A DNA stretch of 64,000 nucleotides from Allantophomopsis cytisporea. Its lineage: Eukaryota > Ascomycota > Leotiomycetes > Phacidiales > Phacidiaceae. The position numbers were made by a program, and so were the translations under genes. The stretch is from contig CP103038.1 of assembly GCA_024752435.1 (NCBI GenBank), forward strand, positions 86,019-150,018, read 5' to 3'. Positions 31,165-41,751 of the stretch are shown piece after piece. Each line of letters begins with the position of its first letter. The first letter of the stretch is position 1. The notes beneath the pieces were generated by a model. It had not been told where the DNA came from. It did not search any database and saw only the letters and a list, made by a program, of their open reading frames with translations.

Positions 31165-32083
31165 TAGAATAGCGAGAAACGGTATAGGCTATTCTACTAA
31201 GATATGGCTACCGCCAAATAATCGGGTTTTATTTATTTTTTTATTTCATGCGCTTCCCTCAGTCACAGCCCCCATCACAAAGCGATGGGGCGCATAAATC
31301 CGGGACTAAAAAAAAAATAATAAAAATTTTACTATGCCATAAGAGAATAAAAAAGGGTCTCATTTTACTCTGATATAGGGGGGGGGTCATATTAATTAAT
31401 TTTCACATATATAATAGGTCATATTAATTAATTTTAACTGATAAAAAAAAGGTTCTTTTTATAAGTTACTAATTGATCTACAAAATAAAATGATAATATC
31501 ATATTATTTTCTAGATCGGTACCCTACCCACCCTACCACCCCCTAGAAGTAACTGACTAAGGGAAGACAGACACAAAATATAATGTTTATTGAGGCTTTA
31601 AATACTTTTCTCCTTAAATACTTTAATTAGTATTGACATAGAACATAAATGGAGGAAAAGTATTGATATAGAACATAAATGAACTATAACACATTTATAC
31701 ATTTGACTTACTAATTAGTATTAACATCCACAAATCTCTGAACAAAAAAGAATAGCATGGTTTATTTATAGGGGCTTTAATAGAAAAATCTTCTTCTCCC
31801 CTATTCGTAATCATTACGGATAAATTCACAAACTTAGTATTTACCTATGAATTTGTATAAACCATAATAGTTATATAAAATAGACCTATACACAAAGCGT
31901 GGCTTATAACCACTATACTCTGTTTAAGTTTTTCATTTTGATTGTTATAATATATTCAGCCCTTTGGATAAACTAGTATAGTTTATGGTAGCCAAAGTAT
32001 TATAATAGCCGCCTAATAATATATTATTATAGGCGGAACATCTAAGATGTATGTTAAACTATAACCTTTTTTCAATAAAGGCG
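31165..32083. other. AT-rich spacer downstream of cox2
   Basis: No gene seen. A small hairpin (cccccatcacaaagcgatgggg, 31268-31290) belongs to the GC hairpin family; a direct repeat tattgacatagaacataaatg occurs twice around 31632-31682. Confidence 0.45.
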
Positions 32084-35000
32084 TTATTGTTCTTCTAATC
32101 ATGTAAGGAATTTTTCAATTGAAACTGATTCTATCACAATAGGCATTGAACTGTGTAAAATACCACATATTTCTGAACATTGCGAAATAACTCCACGTTT
32201 ATTTAATGTAATGAGCTAATTTATATTGCTATATACGTAAAAGATAAGATTTTTATCTAGTTATTTATAAGCAAAATAATAATCTTTATATATTTTTCCG
32301 TCTTTTAAACGAAGATATATAGTTTTTCCAGTGGCCCCACCCCCCAGCGAAGCTGGGGCCCCACAGGTTGCAGCCCCCCCCCTTTTTTCATAAAGAAAAA
32401 AGGGGGGGGGGCGCCCGCAACTATCTAATTTAATATTTAAAGTATCAAAGAATTTGATTGTATCTGTAATACTTTCAAAATTTTTCTCAAAATTTTTTCC
32501 TTTTATTAAAATAGGTTTATTCTTTCTATTAACTTTTAATAAATCTAAGTCTGTATCTACTTTTAATTTTTTATATTCATCAATAATTAACCCTACTTCT
32601 TCAAAATTATCTGGTAAAACTTTATTTGAGTATTTACATAAGAAATTATGAAACACTTTTTCATTGTTTATATATCTAGTAAGAGTGTCTCTTTTAATAG
32701 TTAAACCTAATTTTCTTAAATATTCAATACAAGATGTTATTGAATCAAAATTAAAAATTTGACCTCTATAGTCTACAAATGTATTTCCTTCTTTAATTTC
32801 TAATTCCACTGAAATACTTCTACGGGTACCTAAAATATAGCTATCACGTCTTTCTTTTTGCATCATATCTACTAATTCATCCACCGAAAGATTGCTTGTT
32901 AGAGCAGTAGGTATAGGATAGCTTAATAATAAGAATTTATTAAGATATGGTAACTTAGAATCTACATATTTTTTACTAGTTTCAGTATGTATTTTTAACA
33001 CTCTTTTTAATTCAATATTAGATTTAGCATGATAATAAAGAGTACTACATGTTAAATCATAAATATATATAGGATCACCTTTTGAAGTTCCTGCATTAAC
33101 AACTCTTAATGTATTCAAGTTGAATTCTTTATTTAATAAATGATACTGTTCTAATATTAAAGCGTCTTGATTACTAAATATATTACTATCTAATTTAAAT
33201 ATAATTAATTTAAAAGCTTTTTGACCATCTTTCTGGAGTAAGGGCAAAAATTTACCCATTAAAGGGAAATCTCCTTTAAAATAGTAATCCATTCTACGTC
33301 TTAACAAATTAGATGAACCTACGTACTTATGACCTGTATTTTTATGTATAAAGATATATATACCTGAAAAACCTTTATATTGAGATTTACCCGTTAATTC
33401 AGCTAAAAGTTTTTTATTTTCAGGTGTAGATATAGGAAGATCCAGTTCTACACCTTTAACTTTTAATAATTGTTCTAATTTAGAGTCAGTAACTAATAAA
33501 TTTTGATTCAAGAATATTTTATTGATAATTAATGAAGTAGTAGGTTTTCCGCTATTGATATGCTCTAACGCTATTGACTCTGGATTATTTGCCAAAGGTC
33601 TAATTGAACTAAAATATCTACTTGAACTAAAATATCTTCCCCTGCCGGGGACCCTCGCGGTCCCCCAAGGGGTCCCGCCCCGGGAAGTTAAAGATATAGC
33701 TACTATAGAACCTAATCCAATACGTTTATCAAATATAAACGGATTATTATAAATACTTCTACTAATTTTATCTTGCAAATACTACAATAGTCTTTCTCCG
33801 TAGCTTCCCACGGTGGTGAGGGATATAGGATATGAAAGACAAGTGCTTCATGTGTGTGTTATATTAAATTTTTATTTTTTTTTTTTTACATTAAAATAAG
33901 TTTAGCAAACTATTGTAGAGATCCCTAAATATAATTAACGAATTAATATATATCTATTTAACAAAAAATATAATTAATACCCACTAAAATATTTTTCTGC
34001 ACCTTTTCCGGTGGGGTCTGACTATATCTTAAGCATTATTAATACTAATAATACCAACCACCGTCTAGTCGATGAACTGCATACCAAATATTATATATTT
34101 GGCACTTGGCTGCGGATTGCCCATTGAATAATAAATCTTGATTTTACCGTACCACGAGTCATTACCTGTGCCATAAGTTATGTTACCATACTTACTTGGT
34201 TAAGATTTCTTTAGGGGTTTCCCGCAATTTGATGATTTGTAACCATAGGTTCACTACAGTTTTGGCCATTGTTCATAAGACCATAGAATGTTCCTTCACG
34301 ATTAATTAAAACAGATACTTGATTTAATCTACCTGGGTCGTGCTACAACTTCGACCTTATAATCTCGCCCAATAAATCTTCCAGTGTAAAATGTAATGAT
34401 TACAGAATATCTTATAAATTATCTATTATTTACTACTATCAGAAAAGCTTAAGTAGTAACGATTTTTGTAAGTTTTACCACTAGTAATATAGCTTCTAAT
34501 CGTACTTCTACTAGTACCTAATCTATATGCAACTTTATAAGTAGAAGTGTAAGTTTTTCTTTCATTGGTATCTTTATCAAATACTTCTATGACTTTACCC
34601 AAATCTAAATCTTGTTTATCCAAATTTTCTTTTCTACTTTTAACTAATAACTCACGTACTTCAGATTCAGTTAAATTAGCTGATATTGCTTCCGGTATTA
34701 AATTATTTGAAATGACAAATAAACCTAAGTAAGGAACACCGGTTGATATACATTTTCTATAAGAAGAGTTGTGTATACCTAAATCCGCACAGAAAGCATT
34801 TAAAGAGTTCCTTGAATGATATAAAGTTTTACAATCTAGATCGTATAAAAACACTTTAAATCCTTGGTTAACTCTAAAATTAACCATTCTTTGACTATTT
34901 AAGTTAAAAGATTTGTCTAATAAAAAGTATTGTTCTAAAAAGCAGTATGAATATTTAGGATAAGAAGAAGGTACTACAATAACTTCTAAGCTAAATGCAC

Positions 35001-38000
35001 CTAATCCTTCTTTGTCTATCAAAGGTAATAATAGTCCATGATTTTTATTAGCAAACAATAGATCCTTGTCAAAATACTGTTTAAATCTTCTAGCTAAGTC
35101 ATTACTTGAACCTACGTATTTATTACCTGTAAGTTTAGGAGTAAAAATATAGACACCTGTATTACTACGTTTAGAATGTGGTTTTCTTATTAACGCTATT
35201 AATGAAGAATGTGTTTCATCAGTAATAGGTAAATCGTATTTTACACTTGGAAGGTTTAAAAGTTCGTCTAGCTCTTTTTGAGATATAGCAACTTTTTGGT
35301 TAAATAACACACTATTTATAACTTCCCTATTAGTAGGGTTATCTTTAGCTATATGTTCTTGAACTAGACTGATGGTACGAAAGGTTTTACTATTGTAAAG
35401 TGATGTATGCATTCGACTTAAATCTAACTGAGTTTAATGCGTTTATACCTTGCAAACGGCCCCTAAAACATTCCACTTTTGCATTTAATATATAAGAGGG
35501 TTGTTGCATTCTATCTAGTTTATTACCTCTAATCGTTTGTGCCTGTCTACCTATACTAAGTTTATCTCCTAGGTTTGGTGACAGTTTTGTACCTATATAT
35601 AAATACATTAACGATTTAAAGGATATAACTAAAAGAATAGTACACATAGCCACGGCTATTTTATAAGAGTTTATTATATTTATATCCTTAAACATATGGT
35701 TTGAATTAAGGCCGAATTACAACTTTACTCTAAATAGTAACTAGGCCAAGGCTGTTGTAGTAACTTTAATCTAGGATTACTTTATAGATAGATAAGCCTA
35801 TCTACTTGATTTCTTCCTAGAACCGGTTTCCCGGCGACTAGAGTATACCTTACAACTATAAAAGTTGAAGAACCGTCTACTCGTTGCTCTTTTACAGACA
35901 CTGTCTGATTTAGATCCGCGATCACCCATTAACATTACTGTTATCTCTACTGATATTACCATACCCTGAGTCATTAATCAGGCCGGTCTCCTAGTTTCCG
36001 AAGAGACTTTGGTTACTAGAGCTTTAGGGTTTCTCCGGAGTTTGGCTCTTTATTGCACAATAAATAAGTAGCCTACACTTCTTTTTTTTTTTATGCGTCA
36101 CATTTAATTCCTAACGCAGGACAGGCGAAAGAATGTATTACCGAAAGATCTTACTTCTCCATGACTAAATACTATATTATTACATTCCTTTGCTCACAGC
36201 CTCTCTAAATCGAATATTGTGATGAAGAGAGGTCTAAATAATAAGTTTATTTTATCCTCTAGTGTAAGTATAACCTAGGTAAGGTGTATTAGTGTCCAAA
36301 CACTTAGCTATTTTATTCCGATCAGCCTTAAGATTAGTTTCTTGACAGGTTTGCAGTGGCTGATTTGATACTAGAGAACTTTAGTATTTATCCAGTATAA
36401 ACATCTTTTAAGCTCAAGGGTCTACTCGTTATTTTAGATAATGATTTTTAGAGACAATGCTCTTTTCTCTGCTATTAAGCTACCCAACTCCAAAGTACTT
36501 AATTCAGATTTTTGGGCAGTTTCTATTGGTTTGTCTGTGATCTTAAAGAAATCAACATAACTAGTCCCTTCCTTTATACATTTTGTACAAGTAGCGTGAT
36601 GTAAACCTAAATGGGCCCTTAATTGATTTAGCGAAGTACTAGAGTAATATAAAATTTCACCTTTTAGATCATATATGTATACAGTTGTACCTTGATTAAC
36701 TCTAAAATTAACGATTCTTTGTAGATTTAAATCCAAATGACATCTAATGTCAATTTTGTTTCTAGATCGGTGCTCTACCCACACCTCGCCCACTATTCTA
36801 CTTAAATACTTTAACAATACTCCGAGCAGACCATAAAAGCAACCTTCACGGTTAATAAGAACAGATACTTGGTTTAATCTTCCTTGCAAAGCATCATAGG
36901 GTCACTTAATTCCTAGTGCAGGAACGGCAAAAAATGTATAATATAGTATTTAAGTTTTAGGTATAGCTATAAGTCCAACGACCAGTTTCTTGGCCTACTA
37001 GAGTACACCTTAATCTAGAGTAGAGGTATTTAACCCTCTCCTACTAGACCACTACCGTCTACTCGTTGCTCTTTTACAACCTACCACACCTAGCAAATAC
37101 CCCCACCCAATAAACATAGTTTATTTGGTGCGGTGTTTGAAGTGTAGGCCTCCAACCACAATAAAAAGAAAAAGGAATATTTGTGATTGTAGGGTTATAA
37201 AATCAGATAACTAGGTGATTTAGATCCGCGATAACCCATTTAACTTTCGTACATACCTTCTGATATTACTATACCCATGGTCATTAGCATGGCCGCGTTC
37301 AACCTTTTGAGATGGACGTTTAGTTAGATGGTCTTTAGGGTGTCCCCGGAGTTTGGCAGTGTATTGACGTTAAGACGAGCTTGCTAAGGGCCCTCTTTTT
37401 CATCAGCGGCAGTAACTATAAATCTAACGTGTGTTAGTTCTGGTAGAACAACTCTATTATCAACTTCTAACATTCTTAAACCACCATCCTCTAAATCAGA
37501 TTCTGGTACTAGATATGAGTCAAATTCTATAAACTCATCATCTGCATTTAAGAAATCAGGGTATTGGTAACTTCAATATCATTGGTGCACAAACATATTA
37601 TAACATACCGTATACTAACTATCAATATCTGACAATAAAGTCAGAGAAGGTTTCAATGCAACATCACTATTAAAACTGACAAACATTCTAAATTTATTGG
37701 TACTTACTAAACGTAAGTGATAACCTTTGTTTAAATCCAGTAAATGTCTATGCAGAATTACGAATTCAGAATCCGTCAATTGAGACTCTGCCGGGTGATG
37801 AGGACTATAAATATTAAAACCTCTATTGACAGAAGACTTATTGTAATTGTACTGTTTTACAATCTTCTCATAAATTATTTTTAACTCATTAGAGTTAGAC
37901 TTAGATCCCTCTATTCCGGCATTACTTGTGTAATTGCTAGAAGATGATTCAGTATTGTTTGTGTTAGATCCTGGTTCTAGATTATCTGTAAGTAAATAAA

Positions 38001-41000
38001 TATCAATCTTTGGAAATTTAAATTTATCGCCTTCATTAAAAAAATCAGGGTATTGGTAACTTCAATATCAAGAGTGCATAAACAAAATAGTGTAGCTAAG
38101 TATAATATGCCGTAATTTATGTTTATTATCGACTGTACATTAAGCATCAAATAAAAAAAATTGACACCCACAAGTGACCCAGTCTGTAGCAATAGAAAAA
38201 AAAAAATATAAACTGTCTACTGACGGTCTTGTACTATATACGATATTGAATATATAGCATATTAACCGTTTTCACTCGTGTCGCCAAAGGAAAAATAATT
38301 ATCTTCCTTTAAGATCCCCGTCGGGATCTTAGAAAATAATAGATTCAACTTCTTGATTAGATAATTTTATTATCTTTTACCATGTCAAAAGATAAAAGCA
38401 AGAAAGAGCACTAATTAGGGCTCAATTAAACTAGTGGTCTATATTCTATTCTTATTATACAACATAAAAGTTCTTTTCGATGCAATTTTTTTTTTGGAGC
38501 AGTCACTGCTCCAAAAAAAAAGAGTTGAATTATAAGAAAAATGTATAAACATATCTATTAAGATCACGACTATTACATATATGTGGGAGGGGATTAAAAG
38601 AACTTATACTTTATTGCTTTTGTAATGTAAGCTCTAAAAAAAGGGGAAAAAAAAGATTTTTCCCCCCTTTTTTTTACTAGTTTACTAATTATAAACCTAA
38701 TTTATAGCGCATACTAGGTATAACATAAGGTAAGATCAATTTTCTTAACTTTAATACGGATTCACCCTTAATATAAATTGAATATTGACCAGGTGTATTA
38801 ATATTTTGAACAGTACAATTTAAATCGAAGAGTTTTTTTAACAAATTAGCTAAAAATTGCACTTCTTCTAATTTAAACCGATTTGTTCATATTCTAACCC
38901 CTGATTTAGCTCAGCCACCGTCATCCATGATCCATATTGCTAAAGCTAATGGTGTCAAATATTCTTCTAGCTTAACACTAACCGTTTTTCTACCTTTCTT
39001 GTAAAACAATTTGTGTATTCAATTAAAACTTCTGAAAGTAAAGGTATTAAATTCATAACCGTAGTACTCTTTAATTTCATTAGATATTTTATCCCTAAGT
39101 TTTCTAGTTTGGGGGTCCCCCATCACAGCATAGCTGTGATGGGGACCCAAACTTAAGCCCAAAAAGAAGGGGGGACCCCCTCCCCCCCTTCTTTTACCGC
39201 CATTGGCGGGGCGGGCGAAAGTACACATTCTAGGTTTTAAGTTGGAACAATAACCTCTACTGTAATAAAATTCATACAGTCAAAATAAATAGTCTTTATT
39301 TACTTGACTTTGTCTATAAGAAAATCTAGTACCTTCTATAGTTCTTGCACTAGCATAGCAATCTCCCAATAATGAACCAATAAGAACGGATATTATTTCC
39401 TCATTATGTGGTCCTATTCTATTAGAAGCCCTAACATTAGTGTGAAATCTTTTATTGAAAGAAACAGCATTAAATTTAGTAAAACAAGTAGTAAAATTAT
39501 GTCTGGTATATCTAGTTATGCTTTGCAAAAAAAAGCTTGTACTTTGGACTTGAGCTAGTCTAGGTACTAAAGTATTATTTTTTTCACCAGTACCGTTAGA
39601 GATAGGTAGTCTAAGAGTTAAACTGGTGTCTTTTATTTTATTTAATATATGTAATTTAAGGCCACCTGTAAAGAAACCTTCTGCTAATACTGACATAGAG
39701 GGATCACTTACTTCATCCATTAGGTATAATAATTTAAAAGAAGGGAAAGCAATAAGTATTAAGATTAGTGCCGGAGTTATTGTTCATATTAGTTCTATTA
39801 GTGTCGATTTGTTTTTTATACTTTCATATAAAACCGGACTATATCTTCAACCAGCCTTTTATTTTCCTTCGTATTAACTAAGGGAAAACTTAATAAACTG
39901 GCTGTTTCACGTGTAGTCTCTGAGGAACCTACTAATAATCTAAAAGATTACTTTGGTTTCCTGCTGATTATCCATTGTAGCATCCATTAGAATTGTCACT
40001 GATAATTTATATGTATTATAGTATCTAAGGCTTTAGGAACTTCCAGCATATAGTGAAATTTTACTCGAAGTTTTTTTAAGTTTATATAGGAGTATCTACT
40101 ATTATTTAGAAGAAAATTTATATCTATCTTTAAACTTTGCCCCTGAATTCATGTATTTTATAACGGTACTACCACTCATTTCTAAAAACTTTGCAGCTCG
40201 TCTAGCTGAAACAAAACTACCTATTAGTTTGAATTCTTCTGACGAACATTTCTCATAAATATTAACCCTCCAAACATCACGTACGTTCGATATTTGGGGG
40301 CCCATAAAAAAAGAAGGGGGGACCTTCTCCCCTTCTTTTTTTATGGCAGGATTTCCCTTTTTGATATTCATTTTTAATTTAGTTTCATCTGAATCTTTTC
40401 TACCTAAAGCTTTTTCTATAATTAGATCTTTACTATCTTCACTATGAATTTTTCCATATAAAGGTTTCTTTTCACCTGCTTTTTTTAAACTCATTAATTC
40501 CTTGGTCTCTTCCAAATGTAAGCGACCAAATAAAGCAGATTTATCCTCAACATAAATTACTTTTAAAGCTTTACTAATTTTGGCTTTAGTTTCTTCTGAA
40601 TGATTAAAACCTAGAGAGCTACCTGCTTTTTTTAAAATATTGTATTCTGGTTCTAATTTATCAAAGTAATATTGTTCTCTTGCAAGTAAATCAGATATAT
40701 TACAATATTCTAAAATAGTAAGAGAAAAATTGGAGTATCCGTACTTAATTAATGCTCTACTTATTCTAAATCCATCCTTACTTTTTATATAGCTAATATT
40801 AAAGTAATTTTTAAATCTTTTGGATATATCAATAGATTGTCCTATGTACATATGACCTGTAAGTTTATTAGTTAGCATGTAAATACCAGATTTACCTTTG
40901 TTTTCATCAAAAATTACCTTTTTCATAGAATAAGCATCATCATAAACTTTAGCTGGAATACTTTCATCATCCTTTTTAGGCAAAGTAGAATAAGTCCGTA

Positions 41001-41304
41001 TGGTGGTAAATATTTTATAGTTTAAGGGCCTATATAATAACTTAAAACACTTTCGAGTAGGCACAAGTTTACCGTGTGTTAAATATTTGTGAGAGATAGG
41101 TGATTTAACGTTATTATAATTTCTAACGATTGAAACCAATATTCATCCTACACCAAATAATATTATAACTAAATAGAACATTATATTGTTATGTAACTCT
41201 ACTAACCCTTCCATTTGAGGTGTTGCACTATCCTGGAAATATATACCTCACGGTGTAGGTGTATCACAATGATTAAAAAAACTTGAATATATTAAATTTA
41301 GCAT
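32084..41304 (-). CDS. cox2: Cytochrome c oxidase subunit 2 (6 exons)
   Basis: COX2 holds the binuclear CuA center and receives electrons from cytochrome c. Exons: 41071-41304, 39676-39804, 37402-37587, 36093-36141, 34280-34338, 32084-32182; joined 756 nt, 251 aa, the normal length. Two membrane helices lie in exons 1-2; the aromatic HQWYWSYQYPDF is exon 3; the CuA His (VIHSF) is exon 4; and the Cys/His/Met ligands (CSEICGILHSSM) are exon 6. Every intron ends in G before the next exon and phases close. A rival version of exon 3 (37615-38076) and an intronless copy of exons 4-5 (36830-36940) lie inside introns 2 and 3. Confidence 0.95.
32183..34279 (-). mobile_element. Group I intron cox2-i5
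   Basis: Between FYG and QCSEICG, ending in G at 32183. It carries the 32261-33778 GIY-YIG gene; core elements lie upstream of it at 33790-34270. Confidence 0.78.
32261..33778 (-). CDS. GIY-YIG homing endonuclease in cox2-i5, with GC-cluster insertions
   Basis: 505 codons. The GIY-YIG domain is at about residues 136-220: SGIYIFIHKNTGHKYVGSS, RRRMDYYFKG, LEQYHLLNKEFNLNTLRVVN. The C-terminal part is long, with NUMOD-like repeats. Two GC-rich hairpin elements are inserted in frame: one near the start gives RGGTPWGTARVPGRGR (DNA 33640-33692), the other near the end gives a Gly/Ala/Pro-rich stretch (32330-32425). The N-terminus has a tandem RYFSSSRYFSS, a presequence-like word. No ATG is available; TTG 33778, just after an in-frame stop, is the likely start. 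Confidence 0.85.
   Translation of the reverse strand: MQDKISRSIYNNPFIFDKRIGLGSIVAISLTSRGGTPWGTARVPGRGRYFSSSRYFSSIRPLANNPESIALEHINSGKPTTSLIINKIFLNQNLLVTDSKLEQLLKVKGVELDLPISTPENKKLLAELTGKSQYKGFSGIYIFIHKNTGHKYVGSSNLLRRRMDYYFKGDFPLMGKFLPLLQKDGQKAFKLIIFKLDSNIFSNQDALILEQYHLLNKEFNLNTLRVVNAGTSKGDPIYIYDLTCSTLYYHAKSNIELKRVLKIHTETSKKYVDSKLPYLNKFLLLSYPIPTALTSNLSVDELVDMMQKERRDSYILGTRRSISVELEIKEGNTFVDYRGQIFNFDSITSCIEYLRKLGLTIKRDTLTRYINNEKVFHNFLCKYSNKVLPDNFEEVGLIIDEYKKLKVDTDLDLLKVNRKNKPILIKGKNFEKNFESITDTIKFFDTLNIKLDSCGRPPPFFLYEKRGGAATCGAPASLGGGATGKTIYLRLKDGKIYKDYYFAYK
34426..35412 (-). CDS. GIY-YIG homing endonuclease in cox2-i4
   Basis: 328 aa from ATG 35412. GIY-YIG domain: TGVYIFTPKLTGNKYVGSS, ARRFKQYF, then LEQYFLLDKSFNLNSQRMVN; C-terminal NUMOD-type repeats (FLYDLDCKTLYHSRNSLNAF; VAYRLGTSRSTIRSYI). 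Upstream an overlapping frame (35390-35695) with a hydrophobic N-terminus and the word RGRLQGINALNSVRF looks like the original 5' part, now in another frame, so the gene may be shortened by a frameshift at about 35400. The nuclease core is intact. Confidence 0.85.
   Translation of the reverse strand: MHTSLYNSKTFRTISLVQEHIAKDNPTNREVINSVLFNQKVAISQKELDELLNLPSVKYDLPITDETHSSLIALIRKPHSKRSNTGVYIFTPKLTGNKYVGSSNDLARRFKQYFDKDLLFANKNHGLLLPLIDKEGLGAFSLEVIVVPSSYPKYSYCFLEQYFLLDKSFNLNSQRMVNFRVNQGFKVFLYDLDCKTLYHSRNSLNAFCADLGIHNSSYRKCISTGVPYLGLFVISNNLIPEAISANLTESEVRELLVKSRKENLDKQDLDLGKVIEVFDKDTNERKTYTSTYKVAYRLGTSRSTIRSYITSGKTYKNRYYLSFSDSSK
35390..35695 (-). pseudogene. Frame-shifted 5' part of the cox2-i4 ORF (probable)
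   Basis: 101 codons with a membrane-like segment (KIAVAMCTILLVISF) ending 23 bp inside the GIY-YIG ORF but in a different frame. Its end (ALNSVRFKSNAYI) followed by TSLYNSKTF of the other frame would read as one continuous protein, hence the frameshift idea. It could also be a chance frame. Confidence 0.4.
36434..36889 (-). pseudogene. Exon-copy fused to truncated GIY-YIG ORF in cox2-i3
   Basis: The frame begins with a copy of cox2 exon 5 (QGRLNQVSVLINREGCFYG), then a short unrelated linker, then the C-terminal modules of a GIY-YIG protein paralogous to cox2-i4 (shared word RIVNFRVNQG versus RMVNFRVNQG). The nuclease motif is absent, so it cannot cleave DNA. Upstream in the same frame the copy of exon 4 reads FFAVPALGIK. 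No ATG start. A relic of intron and exon shuffling. Confidence 0.7.
36830..36940 (-). pseudogene. Intronless copy of cox2 exons 4 and 5
   Basis: On the minus strand, sequence equivalent to VIHSFACPALGIK is directly followed by GRLNQVSVLINREG, whereas in the real gene these are split by the 1.75-kb intron 4. The copy has a 1-nt deletion near its start and an insertion around the CDA codons. It was probably brought in by DNA from a strain lacking intron 4, or via cDNA. Confidence 0.75.
37615..38076 (-). CDS. Chimeric alternative cox2 exon: exon-3 start plus unknown C-terminus
   Basis: Preceded by a G like a real acceptor, it reads HSWYWSYQYPDFFNEGDK, almost the same as true exon 3 (HQWYWSYQYPDFLNADDE), then turns into about 135 residues unrelated to COX2 (PKIDIYLLTDNLEPG, an Asn/Ser-rich linker, RGFNIYSPHHPAESQLTDSE, KGYHLRLVSTNKFRMFVSF) before TAG 37615. 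Joined to exons 1-2 it stays in frame and gives a membrane-anchored protein of about 275 residues without CuA ligands. It may be a remnant that displaced the cox2 3' part, or an alternative product. Two TGA are Trp. Confidence 0.65.
38689..39675 (-). CDS. LAGLIDADG homing endonuclease in cox2-i2
   Basis: The frame continues exon 2 in phase (FFTGGLKLHILN) and ends at TAA 38689, 328 codons, TGA as Trp. Motif helices are SVLIGSLLGDCYAS and LAIWIMDDGGWA (LAGLIDADG_2 type), followed by typical LLKKLFDLNCTVQ and YVMPSMRYKLG. A basic processing-like word KRFHTN precedes the first motif. A GC-rich hairpin element (39110-39225) is inserted in frame between motifs and adds about 35 residues (RPANGGKRRGGGG and on) in a loop position, so activity may survive. 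Confidence 0.85.
39805..41070 (-). mobile_element. Group I intron cox2-i1
   Basis: Between KYLTHG and TLIELIW, ending in G at 39805. Core at 39835-40060 (R-like AGACTACACG near 39914, S-like GATATAGTCC near 39840) after the GIY-YIG gene, so here the ORF precedes the core. Confidence 0.82.
40102..41070 (-). CDS. GIY-YIG homing endonuclease in cox2-i1
   Basis: In frame with cox2 exon 1 and running 322 codons past it. After a basic linker with RTYSTLPKK (cleavage-like) comes the nuclease domain: SGIYMLTNKLTGHMYIGQS, SKRFKNYF, LEYCNISDLLAREQYYF, EYNILKKAGSS. Repeated NUMOD3-type units follow (HSEETKAKISKA, HLEETKELMSLKK, HSEDSKDLIIEKA), then a helix-turn-helix end (SARRAAKFLEMSGSTVIKYM). A small GC hairpin (40295-40350) adds a Pro/Phe/Gly stretch in frame. 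Looks intact and active. Confidence 0.9.
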   Translation of the reverse strand, partial: KLVPTRKCFKLLYRPLNYKIFTTIRTYSTLPKKDDESIPAKVYDDAYSMKKVIFDENKGKSGIYMLTNKLTGHMYIGQSIDISKRFKNYFNISYIKSKDGFRISRALIKYGYSNFSLTILEYCNISDLLAREQYYFDKLEPEYNILKKAGSSLGFNHSEETKAKISKALKVIYVEDKSALFGRLHLEETKELMSLKKAGEKKPLYGKIHSEDSKDLIIEKALGRKDSDETKLKMNIKKGNPAIKKEGEKVPPSFFMGPQISNVRDVWRVNIYEKCSSEEFKLIGSFVSARRAAKFLEMSGSTVIKYMNSGAKFKDRYKFSSK

Positions 41305-41751
41305 TTATATTTTATATCTTTTTTCTATCCTAAATACCTCTCTTCTTTATATTGTTTTTTTGCAGCAAAACTTACAAAAATAAAAATAAAAATTAGGGAG
41401 GGTGGTCCTCTAACCTTATTTGAAGATAGAAACTCTTCAGCGGTATCACTGTTTTACCTTTATAACATAAAAAGTAACCCAGTGAGTGGTTTATAATAGA
41501 GGTTTTATAAACATAGAAAATCAAGGTATCAAACCTTGTTACAATTGTCCATAGCTATAAATAGTAATAGTTAAAGAACTAGATAATACTATATTGTTAA
41601 CTTTTAAAGTTAATAATTATAAATAGCTATCAATTGTAAATAGAATCTTTCTACAAATTTCCTTAGTTTATATTATATCTTTACATAGTAAGTAAAAAAA
41701 AAATAATATAAACATAATATAATATATATAAGATTAACCTATACAAATATA
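41305..41751. other. Spacer between nad3 and cox2 with repeat
   Basis: Holds the second copy of the 229-bp repeat (41489-41720). No tRNA or ORF. Confidence 0.6.
41489..41720. repeat. 229-bp repeat, copy 2, carrying a nad2 fragment
   Basis: Matches 14712-14940 almost perfectly. The central part duplicates the nad2 3' region at 42285-42335, about 700 bp away, so the repeat probably arose here and was copied to 14.7 kb. Confidence 0.85.

Larger units (their letters stand above)
34339..36092 (-). mobile_element. Group I intron cox2-i4
   Basis: It splits the Tyr codon of DAYPGR (1+2) and ends in G at 34339. Its core (35750-36060) is clearly homologous to that of cox2-i3 (37010-37370): both share gatccgcgat, tgatattac and ccggagtttggc in the same order. 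Confidence 0.8.
36142..37401 (-). mobile_element. Group I intron cox2-i3, paralogue of cox2-i4
   Basis: Between VTAAD and VIHSF, ending in G at 36142. The core is homologous to cox2-i4. Its ORF is decayed and is preceded by an intronless copy of exons 4 and 5. Confidence 0.78.
37588..39675 (-). mobile_element. Group I intron cox2-i2 with two possible 3' acceptors
   Basis: It starts after VLAEG. Core elements at 38115-38290 resemble cob-i2 and nad5-i2. Splicing to G 37588 gives true exon 3; splicing to G 38077 gives the chimeric exon. Confidence 0.78.
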
